Source of the DNA: Streptomyces tendae
Lineage (GTDB): Bacteria > Actinomycetota > Actinomycetes > Streptomycetales > Streptomycetaceae
Direction: 5' to 3'
Length of the DNA stretch: 64,000 bases
Assembly: GCF_014650435.1 (NCBI RefSeq)
Contig: NZ_BMUY01000014.1
Span: forward strand, 163,460 to 227,459
The notes under the pieces: model-generated
Told to the model about the DNA's origin: nothing
What the model saw: the letters and a program-made list of their open reading frames with translations, nothing else
The model's database searches: none
Translations under genes and position numbers: made by a program
Shown: positions 16,546-24,514 of the stretch, piece by piece
Layout: each line of letters starts with the position of its first letter
Numbering within the stretch: the stretch's first letter is position 1

Positions 16546-17976
16546 TCAGACTCCAGCGGGCGTGGGGACGTCGGCGGCGGACAGGTCGGCCGGGGAGGCC
16601 AGGTGGCCCAGGACCGCCGTCGCGGCCGCGACCTGCGGCGACACCAGGTGGGTGCGGCCGCCCTTGCCCTGGCGTCCCTCGAAGTTGCGGTTGGAGGTGG
16701 ACGCGGAGCGCTCCCCCGGGGCCAGCTGGTCCGGGTTCATGCCCAGGCACATCGAGCAGCCCGCGTGCCGCCACTCGGCGCCGGCCTCCTTGAAGACCAC
16801 GTCCAGGCCCTCGGAGACGGCCTGGAGGCCGACCCGCGCGGAGCCGGGGACGACCAGCATGCGTACACCGTCGGCGACTTTGCGGTCCCGGACGATCTCC
16901 GCGGCGGCGCGCAGGTCCTCGATGCGACCGTTGGTGCAGGAACCTACGAAGACGGTGTCCACCGTGATGGAGCGCAGCGGCTGCCCGGCTTCCAAGCCCA
17001 TGTACTCCAGGGCCTTTTCGGCGGCGAAGCGCTCCGAAGCGTCTTCGTACGAAGCCGGGTCGGGGACGGCGGCGGAAAGCGGTGCGCCCTGGCCGGGGTT
17101 GGTGCCCCAGGTGACGAACGGTGCCAGTTCGGCGGCTTCGATGACCACCTCGGCGTCGAACTCGGCGTCGTCGTCCGTGCGCAGCGTCTTCCAGTACTCC
17201 ACCGCCGCGTCCCAGTCGGCGCCCTCGGGGGCGTGCGGGCGGCCCTGGAGGTAGGAGAAGGTGGTCTCGTCGGGGGCGATCATGCCCGCGCGGGCGCCGG
17301 CCTCGATCGACATGTTGCAGATGGTCATGCGGGCCTCCATCGAGAGCTTCTCGATGGCCTCGCCGCGGTACTCCAGGATGTAGCCCTGGCCGCCGCCGGT
17401 GCCGATCCGCGCGATGATCGCCAGGATCAGGTCCTTGGCGGTGACGCCGTCGGGCAGCTCGCCGTTGACCGTGATCGCCATGGTCTTCGGGCGGGCCATG
17501 GGCAGCGTCTGGGTGGCCAGCACGTGCTCGACCTGGGAAGTGCCGATGCCGAACGCCAGCGCGCCGAAGGCGCCGTGCGTCGAGGTGTGCGAGTCGCCGC
17601 AGACCACGGTGGTGCCGGGCTGGGTCAGGCCCAGCTGGGGGCCGACGACGTGCACGACGCCCTGCTCGACGTCGCCCAGCGGGTGCAGCCGGACACCGAA
17701 CTCCGCGCAGTTCTTGCGCAGCGTCTCCAGCTGGGCCCGGGAGACCGGGTCCGCGATGGGCTTGTCGATGTCGAGCGTCGGGGTGTTGTGGTCCTCGGTG
17801 GCGATGGTCAGGTCGAGCCGCCGCACCGGGCGGCCGCTCTTGCGGAGGCCGTCGAAGGCCTGCGGGCTGGTCACCTCGTGCAGCAGGTGCAGATCGATGA
17901 AGAGGAGGTCGGGCTCGCCCTCGGCGCGCCGGACGACGTGGTCGTCCCAGACCTTCTCCGCGAGTGTCCTACCCAT
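16546..17976 (-). CDS. leuC: 3-isopropylmalate dehydratase large subunit
   Basis: LeuC is the [4Fe-4S] aconitase-type large subunit of 476 residues. Motifs include RTLAEKVWDDHVV at the N-terminus, VVCGDSHTSTHGAFGALAFGIGTSQVEHV (first cluster-ligand Cys), FVGSCTNGRIEDLRAAA and HAGCSMCLGMNPD (the other two Cys ligands). ATG 17974-17976 follows GAAGGGA. A hairpin GGTCGG...CCGACC immediately precedes the ribosome binding site. Expression is probably under the divergent NdgR. Confidence 0.97.
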   Translation of the reverse strand: MGRTLAEKVWDDHVVRRAEGEPDLLFIDLHLLHEVTSPQAFDGLRKSGRPVRRLDLTIATEDHNTPTLDIDKPIADPVSRAQLETLRKNCAEFGVRLHPLGDVEQGVVHVVGPQLGLTQPGTTVVCGDSHTSTHGAFGALAFGIGTSQVEHVLATQTLPMARPKTMAITVNGELPDGVTAKDLILAIIARIGTGGGQGYILEYRGEAIEKLSMEARMTICNMSIEAGARAGMIAPDETTFSYLQGRPHAPEGADWDAAVEYWKTLRTDDDAEFDAEVVIEAAELAPFVTWGTNPGQGAPLSAAVPDPASYEDASERFAAEKALEYMGLEAGQPLRSITVDTVFVGSCTNGRIEDLRAAAEIVRDRKVADGVRMLVVPGSARVGLQAVSEGLDVVFKEAGAEWRHAGCSMCLGMNPDQLAPGERSASTSNRNFEGRQGKGGRTHLVSPQVAAATAVLGHLASPADLSAADVPTPAGV

Positions 17977-18130
17977 CGCTTTCCCTTCGGTCGGCGACGA
18001 AGCACCGACCCAACTAGAGATCTTGGGGAAGCGGTGCCCGCACCCCTGTGTTTCCGGGCAGCCGCCACCAGGCCCTTTCGTCACGGGCCGTTGTGACTTC
18101 CTGCCGTCCAGGGTGGCGCGTTCCATGGAA

Positions 18131-18150
18131 AATTGAACTTGCGTTTCACA
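18131..18150. promoter_or_regulatory. Candidate NdgR operator in the leuC/ndgR intergenic region
   Basis: The 197-bp divergent region contains AATTGAACTTGCGTTTCACA, with TGAA...TTCA half-sites 7 bp apart, just upstream of ndgR. IclR-type NdgR is known to bind its own/leuC promoter region, but this exact site is my guess. Confidence 0.35.
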
Positions 18151-18173
18151 GAGTGAGACGGGAGTATCGTGTC

Positions 18174-18890
18174 ATGGACAACAGTAGCGGCGTCGGCGTT
18201 CTGGACAAGGCGGCCCTCGTCCTGAGCGCTCTGGAGTCCGGCCCGGCCACCCTCGCGGGGTTGGTCGGTGCGACCGGACTGGCACGACCCACGGCCCACC
18301 GCCTGGCCGTGGCGCTGGAACACCACCGTATGGTGGCGCGCGACATGCAGGGCCGTTTCATCCTCGGCCCGCGCCTGGCCGAACTGGCCGCGGCGGCCGG
18401 CGAGGACCGCCTGCTCGCCACGGCGGGCCCGGTCCTCACCCACCTGCGCGACGTCACCGGCGAGAGCGCCCAGCTCTACCGCCGCCAGGGCGACATGCGC
18501 ATCTGCGTGGCCGCGGCCGAGCGCCTGTCGGGCCTGAGGGACACGGTCCCGGTCGGCTCCACGCTCACCATGAAGGCCGGTTCCTCGGCCCAGATCCTGA
18601 TGGCCTGGGAGGAGCCGGAGCGCCTGCACCGCGGCCTCCAGGGCGCCCGCTTCACGGCGACGGCCCTGTCCGGCGTGCGCCGCCGCGGGTGGGCCCAGTC
18701 CATCGGCGAGCGGGAGCCCGGCGTCGCGTCCGTCTCCGCGCCGGTGCGCGGCCCCTCCAACCGCGTGGTGGCCGCCGTGTCCGTCTCCGGGCCCATCGAG
18801 CGCCTCACCCGCCACCCCGGCCGTATGCACGCGCAGGCGATCATCGACGCCGCCGGACGCCTCTCCGAGGCGCTGCGCCGCAACGGCTGA
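18174..18890 (+). CDS. ndgR: IclR-family regulator of amino acid metabolism
   Basis: The 238-residue protein has an IclR winged helix (residues 5-65: VLDKAALVLSALESGPATLAGLVGATGL with the HTH) and the C-terminal effector-binding domain (about 80-235). It matches the NdgR/AreB group that controls leuCD and other amino acid genes and links to antibiotic production. ATG 18174 has GGGAG 9 nt upstream and gives the expected 238-residue length. It is divergent from leuC. Confidence 0.93.
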   Translation: MDNSSGVGVLDKAALVLSALESGPATLAGLVGATGLARPTAHRLAVALEHHRMVARDMQGRFILGPRLAELAAAAGEDRLLATAGPVLTHLRDVTGESAQLYRRQGDMRICVAAAERLSGLRDTVPVGSTLTMKAGSSAQILMAWEEPERLHRGLQGARFTATALSGVRRRGWAQSIGEREPGVASVSAPVRGPSNRVVAAVSVSGPIERLTRHPGRMHAQAIIDAAGRLSEALRRNG

Positions 18891-18920
18891 CCGCCGTCCC
18901 CCGACACTTCTGACCGGTCA

Positions 18921-18950
18921 CGGGCCCGCCTCAACGCCGCGGCGGGCCCG
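18921..18950. terminator. Terminator between ndgR and the DUF4188 gene
   Basis: Perfect 10-bp arms, CGGGCCCGCC and GGCGGGCCCG, flank a 10-nt loop between convergent genes. Confidence 0.7.
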
Positions 18951-18959
18951 GCGCCGTTC

Positions 18960-19523
18960 TCAGACCCCGTCGGGGGCCTTCCCCGGGGCGGCGACCCGCT
19001 TCTCCGCCCGTTCCCCGGCGGCGTTGTCCGACCGGTACGCGAAGCGGTCCCGTGCGCGCTTGCCGCGCCGCTCCAGAGGCACCTGTCCGTGTGCCGCCGC
19101 GAGCCCGAACGCGGGCATGTCGGCGTAGATCGACTCGTACGACCCCTCGGGCACGACGTACGCCTCGTGCCACAGCCCCACGTGCCCGCGCACCTTGCCC
19201 TTGCGCTCCTTGCGGTTGATGACCGCCCAGGCCCGGTGGTGGAACATGTCGGGCGAGTGCGCGTACTTGTAGAGCTTCTCCTTGGACTCCCAGTACTGGA
19301 CGACGTAGTAGGTCCGCGGGGACGCCGTCAGCAGGACGTGGCTCAGGAGCCCGCGCTCCGGGTCCTTCGCCAGCTCGCGGAGCATGCGCGGCATGGCGAG
19401 GAAGACCGGCAGCCAGTGGTGCACGGCCCAGAAGCGGTTGATCCGCATGCCGATCAGCAGGACGGTCACGTCCCCCTCGGCGGCGGCGGTGGTGCGGGTC
19501 GCGGTCGCGGACTTGCCCGGCAT
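18960..19523 (-). CDS. DUF4188 family protein
   Basis: The 187-residue protein has the DUF4188 signature: VTVLLIGMRINRFWAVHHWLPVF, LTASPRTYYVVQYWESKEKLYKYAHSPDMFHHRAW and GLWHEAYVVPEGSYESIYADMP. The fold resembles dimeric alpha-beta barrel enzymes, and some relatives sit near haem-dependent enzymes, but the activity is unknown. The basic, low-complexity C-terminal 40 residues are probably disordered. ATG 19523 follows GGGGAGG. It is divergent from a MerR regulator that is the likely controller. Confidence 0.8.
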   Translation of the reverse strand: MPGKSATATRTTAAAEGDVTVLLIGMRINRFWAVHHWLPVFLAMPRMLRELAKDPERGLLSHVLLTASPRTYYVVQYWESKEKLYKYAHSPDMFHHRAWAVINRKERKGKVRGHVGLWHEAYVVPEGSYESIYADMPAFGLAAAHGQVPLERRGKRARDRFAYRSDNAAGERAEKRVAAPGKAPDGV

Positions 19524-19571
19524 GACGCCTCCCCGTGTTGGTGAGCTGCACTGTCCAAGCAGCCCTGCTTA

Positions 19572-19586
19572 GATAGTGGCGCTATC
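19572..19586. promoter_or_regulatory. Palindrome between the DUF4188 gene and the MerR gene
   Basis: GATAGTGGCGCTATC is an inverted repeat with one G-T imperfection, placed in the 81-bp divergent region. Its position suits a MerR operator that controls both genes. The regulator-site link is inference. Confidence 0.55.
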
Positions 19587-19604
19587 CGAGAAGGGGCGCA
19601 AGGG

Positions 19605-20249
19605 ATGCGACTGGCCGACCTGAGCAAACACAGCGGGGTGTCCACCGCGACGATCAAGTACTACCTGCGCGAGGGGCTGTTGCCGCCGGGCCGGCAGGTC
19701 AACGCGACCACCGCCGAGTACGACGAGGACCATCTGCGCCGGCTGCGACTGGTGCGGGCGCTGATCCAGGTCGGGAAGGTGCCGGTGGCGACGGCCCGGG
19801 AGGTGCTGGGGCACGTCGACGACGACTCGCTGGGCCGCACCATCCGGCTGGGGGCGGCTCTGTGGGCGCTGCCGCAGGACACCGAGCCGGACGAGGCGGA
19901 CCCGGCGGTGGCCGCCGCGCGCGTCGAGGTGGACCGGCTCCTCGAACTGCTGGGCTGGGAGACCTCCCGGGAGTTGGCGCCGCTCTCCCCCGTCCACCGC
20001 TCCCTGGTGGTGGCGGTGGCCGCGCTGCGCCGCCTGGACTATCCGTGGGACGCGGAACTGATGGCACCGTACGGCGAGTTGATGATGGAGGTGGCCCGGC
20101 GGGACCTGGACTTCATGGAGACCCACGCCTCGGAGGCGGAGAAGGTCGAGATGGCGGTCGCGGCGGCGGTCCTCTTCCAACCGGTACTGCGGGCCCTGCA
20201 CCGGCTGGCCCAGGAGGAGGAGTCGGCGCGGCGGTACGGCATCGAGTGA
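19605..20249 (+). CDS. MerR-family transcriptional regulator
   Basis: The 214-residue protein begins MRLADLSKHSGVSTATIKYYLREGLLPPG, a complete MerR winged-helix HTH with the YYLREGLLP recognition pattern, then the HLRRLRLVRAL wing helix. The C-terminal 120 residues are helical, with no metal-binding Cys cluster, so it probably senses an organic ligand. It is divergent from the DUF4188 gene. A terminator at 20267 follows. Confidence 0.88.
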   Translation: MRLADLSKHSGVSTATIKYYLREGLLPPGRQVNATTAEYDEDHLRRLRLVRALIQVGKVPVATAREVLGHVDDDSLGRTIRLGAALWALPQDTEPDEADPAVAAARVEVDRLLELLGWETSRELAPLSPVHRSLVVAVAALRRLDYPWDAELMAPYGELMMEVARRDLDFMETHASEAEKVEMAVAAAVLFQPVLRALHRLAQEEESARRYGIE

Positions 20250-20266
20250 GCGCCGGGGGAACGCCG

Positions 20267-20298
20267 GAGGGGGCTCCCGCCGTAGCGGAAGCCCCCTC
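20267..20298. terminator. Terminator between the MerR gene and the tRNA cluster
   Basis: A 14-bp stem, GAGGGGGCTcCCGC with GCGGaAGCCCCCTC, has a CGTA loop. It can serve both the MerR gene (+) and the tRNA operon (-). Confidence 0.75.
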
Positions 20299-20309
20299 GG
20301 ACTTTCGAG

Positions 20310-20382
20310 TACCCCCGACCGGATTCGAACCGGCGCTACCGCCTTGAGAGGGCGGCGTGCTAGGCCGCTACACAACGGGGGC
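20310..20382 (-). tRNA. tRNA-Glu (CTC)
   Basis: The 73-nt cloverleaf on the reverse strand starts GCCCCCGTTGTGTAGCGG. The anticodon arm is CCGCC-CTCTCAA-GGCGG (anticodon CTC) and the T arm contains GGTTCGAATCC. The acceptor stem closes with a G1-U72 wobble and the discriminator is A. CCA is not encoded. It is the last gene of the tRNA array and identical to the two other Glu copies. Confidence 0.95.
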
Positions 20383-20426
20383 GTGGATCTTGCAGGCGTT
20401 CGATGCTACATCGCCGCAGATCCGAG

Positions 20427-20498
20427 CTGGTCTACCAGGACTCGAACCTAGACTAACTGAACCAGAATCAGTCGTGCTGCCAATTACACCATAGACCA
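20427..20498 (-). tRNA. tRNA-Gln (CTG)
   Basis: The 72-nt cloverleaf starts TGGTCTATGGTGTAATTGG. The anticodon arm is ACTGA-TTCTGGT-TCAGT (anticodon CTG), the T arm GGTTCGAGTCC and the discriminator G. CCA is not encoded. It differs from the second Gln copy at one acceptor-stem base pair. Confidence 0.95.
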
Positions 20499-20518
20499 AT
20501 GTGGTTTAGACCAGTTCG

Positions 20519-20591
20519 TACCCCCGACCGGATTCGAACCGGCGCTACCGCCTTGAGAGGGCGGCGTGCTAGGCCGCTACACAACGGGGGC
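20519..20591 (-). tRNA. tRNA-Glu (CTC), second copy
   Basis: Identical over all 73 nt to the copy at 20310-20382. Confidence 0.95.
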
Positions 20592-20653
20592 CCTAGCGAT
20601 CCTGCATCGAGAGCAGCGGGAGCGACCCGAGCTGTCCTCGCGGGAAGGATCTG

Positions 20654-20726
20654 TACCCCCGACCGGATTCGAACCGGCGCTACCGCCTTGAGAGGGCGGC
20701 GTGCTAGGCCGCTACACAACGGGGGC
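20654..20726 (-). tRNA. tRNA-Glu (CTC), third copy
   Basis: Identical over all 73 nt to the copies at 20310 and 20519. Confidence 0.95.
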
Positions 20727-20765
20727 TTTGCGGATGTGCTCCGCGGCGCAGATAAGCTCTGCGAG

Positions 20766-20837
20766 CTGGCCTACCAGGACTCGAACCTAGACTAACTGAA
20801 CCAGAATCAGTCGTGCTGCCAATTACACCATAGGCCA
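20766..20837 (-). tRNA. tRNA-Gln (CTG), second copy
   Basis: The 72-nt cloverleaf (TGGCCTATGG...) has anticodon CTG. Its acceptor pair C-G replaces the U-A of the other copy, a compensated change. It is the first gene of the reverse-strand tRNA operon. Confidence 0.95.
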
Positions 20838-20929
20838 CTGGAACGCAAGCCCCGGAGGGGTTCTTGTTCTAGCGTTGCGCTTCCGGTTCCCGGCCCTTCG
20901 GCCCGCTCTCCGGCGGCGCAGGAAGAACA

Positions 20930-21664
20930 TTACCCGAAGGTGGACGGGGCTCCAAAACGGGTATCGGCGCCGAGCAGTGCGGGAAGTTCGGAGAGCGAGG
21001 CGATGCGGCGGGGGCCGGCCGGCGGGTCGACCGTCGCGTACGCGCCTGCGCGGTCGATCCAGACCGAGAGCAGCCCGGCCTCGGCGGCGCCCCTTCCGTC
21101 GATCTCCGGGTGGTCGCCGACGTAGGCGACCTCCCCAGGGCCGAGGCCGAGGGCGTCGCAGGCCGCGAGGAAGGCGCCGGCCTCCGGTTTGGAGACGCCC
21201 AGCTCGGCGGCGCACAGGATGACCTCGAAGCGGTCGTGCACGCCCAGGACGCGCAGTTTGCGGTCCTGGACGGTGAGGCTGGAGTTGGAGAGCACGGCGT
21301 GCCGGTGGCTGTCGGCGAGCGCGTCGAGCACGGGCATCACGTCCGGGAAGAGGGACCAGGCGGCCTCGTAGTGCGTGACGTAGCGCTGGAACCAGTCGTC
21401 GGCCTCGGCGTCCGTCAGTTCCGGCCGGCCCAGGAAGACCCGGGTGCGGTCGCGCCGCTGTGTGACGAAGTCCACCTCGCCCGCCGAGAAACGCGCCCAC
21501 TGCTGGTCGGTGATCTCCCGCCAGCGCACGAGGGCCTCCTCGGCCGACCCGTATCCGGCGAGCAGTCCCTCGGCGACCAGATGGGCGCGCATGCCCTCGC
21601 GGTCGGCGGTGGTGTAGTCGAAGAGCGTGTCGTCGACGTCCCAGACCACGGCGCGAATGCTCAT
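20930..21664 (-). CDS. HAD-superfamily hydrolase
   Basis: The 244-residue product has all HAD motifs: DVDDTLFDY (motif I, residues 9-17, with the two catalytic Asp), VLSNSSLT (motif II), SKPEAG (Lys of motif III) and AYVGDHPEIDGRGAAEAG (motif IV). The cap is helical (C1). It is probably a small-molecule phosphatase; the substrate is unknown. No clear ribosome binding site precedes the ATG, so the message may be leaderless or the start lies slightly downstream. Confidence 0.9.
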   Translation of the reverse strand: MSIRAVVWDVDDTLFDYTTADREGMRAHLVAEGLLAGYGSAEEALVRWREITDQQWARFSAGEVDFVTQRRDRTRVFLGRPELTDAEADDWFQRYVTHYEAAWSLFPDVMPVLDALADSHRHAVLSNSSLTVQDRKLRVLGVHDRFEVILCAAELGVSKPEAGAFLAACDALGLGPGEVAYVGDHPEIDGRGAAEAGLLSVWIDRAGAYATVDPPAGPRRIASLSELPALLGADTRFGAPSTFG

Positions 21665-21771
21665 GATCCGACGGTAACGCCGGGACGGGCGGTGTGGGGG
21701 CTCTTCGGCGGTTCGGGGGGCGGCGGATGCCGTAGCTTGGGAGGACCGACGAGCGAAAGACCGAGCCCGCC

Positions 21772-22056
21772 ATGACCGAGTATCGCGTTCAGTTCACCGT
21801 TGAGGCCCGCGCCACGTACGATGCGCTGCCCGTCGAGCGCCGGGCCCATCTGGACCGGGCCGTGCGGATACTGGCCCGCGACCCGTTCCGGAAGAACGCG
21901 ACCGCCCAGCTCGGCCCGGACGAGCATCTGCGCAAGGCCTACGTCGCCCCCGGCGTGATGCTGGAGTACATGGTGGCAGGAGCGGTCATGGTCGTCGTCG
22001 TCCTGGAGATCTTCGACGAGAGCGCCTATCTCGTCGACGAGGCCGACGCGCAGTGA
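21772..22056 (+). CDS. RelE/ParE-like toxin-fold protein, no adjacent antitoxin
   Basis: The 94-residue protein (YRVQFTVEARATYDALPVERRAHLDRAVRILARDPF...) has the compact RelE/ParE beta-alpha-beta layout: an N-terminal strand, a helix hairpin, then YVAPGVMLEYMVAGAVMVVVVLEIFD strands. The C-terminal catalytic Arg/Lys/Tyr residues usual in active RelE are not clear. No antitoxin reading frame is seen on either side: upstream is the divergent HAD gene and downstream is a terminator. It may be a domesticated or inactive member. Confidence 0.75.
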   Translation: MTEYRVQFTVEARATYDALPVERRAHLDRAVRILARDPFRKNATAQLGPDEHLRKAYVAPGVMLEYMVAGAVMVVVVLEIFDESAYLVDEADAQ

Positions 22057-22063
22057 CCTGGTG

Positions 22064-22106
22064 GCAAGGGGGCGGCACCCGGAGTGTTCCGGATGCCGCC
22101 CCTTGC
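22064..22106. terminator. Terminator between the RelE-like gene and gltX
   Basis: A long stem (GCAAGGGGGCGGCACCCGGA with TCCGGATGCCGCCCCTTGC, one bulge and one wobble) has a GTGT loop between convergent genes. Confidence 0.75.
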
Positions 22107-22147
22107 TCGTGCCCGTTGCTCGAACGCGCTCTCTGCGCGCGTGGGCG

Positions 22148-23632
22148 TTACGCCGCCAGCCGCGTCAGCGCCGCGTCGATCCGGGCCAGGGACTTCTCCT
22201 TGCCCAGGACCTCCAGGGACTCGAAGAGGGGCAGGCCGACCGTGCGGCCGGTGACGGCGACGCGGACGGGGGCCTGGGCCTTGCCGAGCTTGAGGCCGTG
22301 GGTCTCACCGGCGGCCAGGACGGCCTCCTTGAGGGACTCCGGGGAGGCCCAGTCGGCCGCGTCCAGCTTCTCGCGGGCGGTGCGGAGCAGGGCGTCGCTG
22401 CCGTCCTTCATGGCCTTGGTCCAGCTCGCCTCGTCGACGGCCGGCTCCGGCAGGAAGAGGAAGTCGACGTTGTCGGTGATCTCGGAGAGGACCTTGAGGC
22501 GGGTCTGCGCGTGCGGCGCGATCGCCTGCCACTTGGCCTCGTCGAAGTCCTCGGGCGCCCAGGGGGCGACGGGGGCCTTCAGCCAGGGGCGGCAGCGCTC
22601 GGTGAAGTCCTTGACCTCGAGGAGGCGGATGTGGTCGCCGTTGATCGCCTCGCACTTCTTCAGGTCGAAGCGCGCCGGGTTGGGCTGCACGTCGGAGACG
22701 TCGAAGGCCGCGACCATCTCCTCGATCGTGAAGATGTCCTGGTCGGCCGAGAGCGACCAGCCGAGGAGGGAGAGGTAGTTGAGCAGCCCCTCGGGGAGGA
22801 AGCCGCGCTCGCGGTAGAGGTTGAGGCTCGACTGCGGGTCGCGCTTGGACAGCTTCTTGTTGCCCTCGCCCATGACGTACGGCAGGTGGCCGAAGGCGGG
22901 GATCTCCTTGGCGACGCCCAGCTCGATCAGCGCCTTGTACAGGGCGATCTGGCGCGGGGTGGAGGAGAGCAGGTCCTCGCCGCGCAGGACGTGGGTGATC
23001 TCCATCAGGGCGTCGTCGACCGGGTTGACGAGCGTGTAGAGCGGGGCGCCGTTGGCTCGGACGATGCCGTAGTCCGGGACGTTCTCCGGGAGGTAGGTGA
23101 TCTCGCCGCGGACCAGGTCCGTGAAGGTGATCGCCTCGTCGGGCATCCGGAAGCGGACGATGGGCTCGCGGCCCTGGGACGTGTACTCCTCGACCTGCGC
23201 GTCGCTCAGGTCGCGGCAGTGGCCGTCGTAGCCGGAGGGCTTGCCGGCGGCGCGGGCGGCCTCGCGGCGGGAGTCCAGCTCCTCCTGGGAGCAGTAGCAG
23301 CGGTAGGCGTGGCCGGCGTCCAGGAGCTTTTGGGCGACGTCCGCGTAGATGTCCATGCGCTGCGACTGGCGGTACGGCGCGTGCGGGCCGCCGACCTCGG
23401 GGCCCTCGTCCCAGTCGAAGCCCAGCCAGCGCATCGCCTCGAGGAGCTGGTCGTAGGACTCCTCGGAGTCGCGGGCCGCGTCGGTGTCCTCGATGCGGAA
23501 GACCAGCGTGCCCTGGTGGTGGCGCGCGAAGGCCCAGTTGAACAGGGCGGTGCGGACCAGGCCCACGTGGGGGTTGCCGGTGGGGGACGGACAGAAACGG
23601 ACGCGTACGGGGGAGCCGGATGCGCTAGCCAC
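22148..23632 (-). CDS. gltX: Glutamyl-tRNA synthetase
   Basis: This class I synthetase charges tRNA-Glu. The 494-residue product carries the HIGH-equivalent PSPTGNPHVGLVRTALFNW near residue 17, FRIEDTD, the KMSKS-equivalent KKLSKRD near residue 260 and a helical anticodon-binding domain. GTG 23630-23632 was chosen (AAGG 9 nt upstream); TTG 23641 is an in-frame alternative. The start overlaps the end of the FAH gene by 8 bp. It lies about 1.3 kb from three tRNA-Glu genes. In actinobacteria the enzyme is usually non-discriminating and also makes Glu-tRNA-Gln for GatCAB, so the nearby Gln tRNAs are also its substrates. Confidence 0.96.
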   Translation of the reverse strand: MASASGSPVRVRFCPSPTGNPHVGLVRTALFNWAFARHHQGTLVFRIEDTDAARDSEESYDQLLEAMRWLGFDWDEGPEVGGPHAPYRQSQRMDIYADVAQKLLDAGHAYRCYCSQEELDSRREAARAAGKPSGYDGHCRDLSDAQVEEYTSQGREPIVRFRMPDEAITFTDLVRGEITYLPENVPDYGIVRANGAPLYTLVNPVDDALMEITHVLRGEDLLSSTPRQIALYKALIELGVAKEIPAFGHLPYVMGEGNKKLSKRDPQSSLNLYRERGFLPEGLLNYLSLLGWSLSADQDIFTIEEMVAAFDVSDVQPNPARFDLKKCEAINGDHIRLLEVKDFTERCRPWLKAPVAPWAPEDFDEAKWQAIAPHAQTRLKVLSEITDNVDFLFLPEPAVDEASWTKAMKDGSDALLRTAREKLDAADWASPESLKEAVLAAGETHGLKLGKAQAPVRVAVTGRTVGLPLFESLEVLGKEKSLARIDAALTRLAA

Positions 23633-24410
23633 GCTTGACAACCTTGTTGGTGAGAGTGCCGATGCCTTCGATGGTGACGGCGACCTCGTCGCCGACGTTG
23701 AGGGGGCCGACGCCGGCCGGGGTGCCCGTGAGAATCACGTCGCCGGGGAGCAGCGTCATCGCCTCGGAGATGTTGACGATCAGATCCTCGATGGAGTGGA
23801 TCATCTCGCTGGTGCGGCCGAGCTGCCGCTGGCCGCCGTTGACCGTGAGCTGGATGGTGAGGTCGCTCGCGGTCGGGATGTCCAGGTCCGTCTCCACCCA
23901 CGGGCCGAGCGGACAGGAGGAGTCGAAGCCCTTGGCCCTGGCCCACTGCTTCTCACGGCGCTGCACGTCACGGGCGGTGACGTCGTTGGCGCAGGTGTAG
24001 CCGAAGATCACGTCCTGGACGCGCTCGCGCGGGACCTCGCGGCACATGCGGCCGATGACGACGGCCAGTTCGGCCTCGTGGTGCAGCTCCTCGGTAAAGG
24101 AGGGGTACTGGATGGCGTCCCCGGGGCCGATCACGGAGGTGGACGGCTTGAAGAAGGCGAACGGGGCGTCGGGCACCTCGTTGCCGAGTTCGCGGGCGTG
24201 TTCGGCGTAGTTGCGGCCGAAGGCGACGACCTTGTTGGGGAGTACCGGCGGCAGGAGCCGCACCTTGCTCAGGGGCACCTTGGTGCCGGAGAGCTCGAAG
24301 TCCGCGAACGGGATGCCCTTGATGATGTCGAGGACGAGCTGGTCCGGCTGGTCGCCCTCGACCGCGCCGAAGGCGACGTTCCCGTCGATGGAGAACCTGG
24401 CGATGCGCAC
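23625..24410 (-). CDS. Fumarylacetoacetate hydrolase family protein
   Basis: The 261-residue protein has the FAH fold: VVAFGRNYAEHARELG, FFKPSTSVIGPGDAI, the metal-binding Glu pair in HHEAELAVVIGR (near residue 113), GYTCANDVTARD and the C-terminal GDVILTGTPAGVGPLNVGD. Relatives are hydroxyhepta-dienedioate isomerases, acylpyruvases or oxaloacetate decarboxylases; the exact reaction is not decided by sequence. The start is GTG 24408-24410. It overlaps gltX and is probably co-transcribed with it. Confidence 0.9.
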   Translation of the reverse strand: MRIARFSIDGNVAFGAVEGDQPDQLVLDIIKGIPFADFELSGTKVPLSKVRLLPPVLPNKVVAFGRNYAEHARELGNEVPDAPFAFFKPSTSVIGPGDAIQYPSFTEELHHEAELAVVIGRMCREVPRERVQDVIFGYTCANDVTARDVQRREKQWARAKGFDSSCPLGPWVETDLDIPTASDLTIQLTVNGGQRQLGRTSEMIHSIEDLIVNISEAMTLLPGDVILTGTPAGVGPLNVGDEVAVTIEGIGTLTNKVVKRG

Positions 24411-24514
24411 GGGTTGCTTGGCCCCTTGACTGAGCTGGCTGGAGTCTGACGCTCCAGGCTAACGCGGCGGGCCTGCCAGGGTGGCCGCTGAACGGTCCGC
24501 GGCCGGGTGCCGTA

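Noticed and set aside
20310..20837. Regularly spaced repeats resembling a CRISPR-like array
   Set aside because: The repeated units are complete tRNA-Glu and tRNA-Gln cloverleaves with differing intervals.
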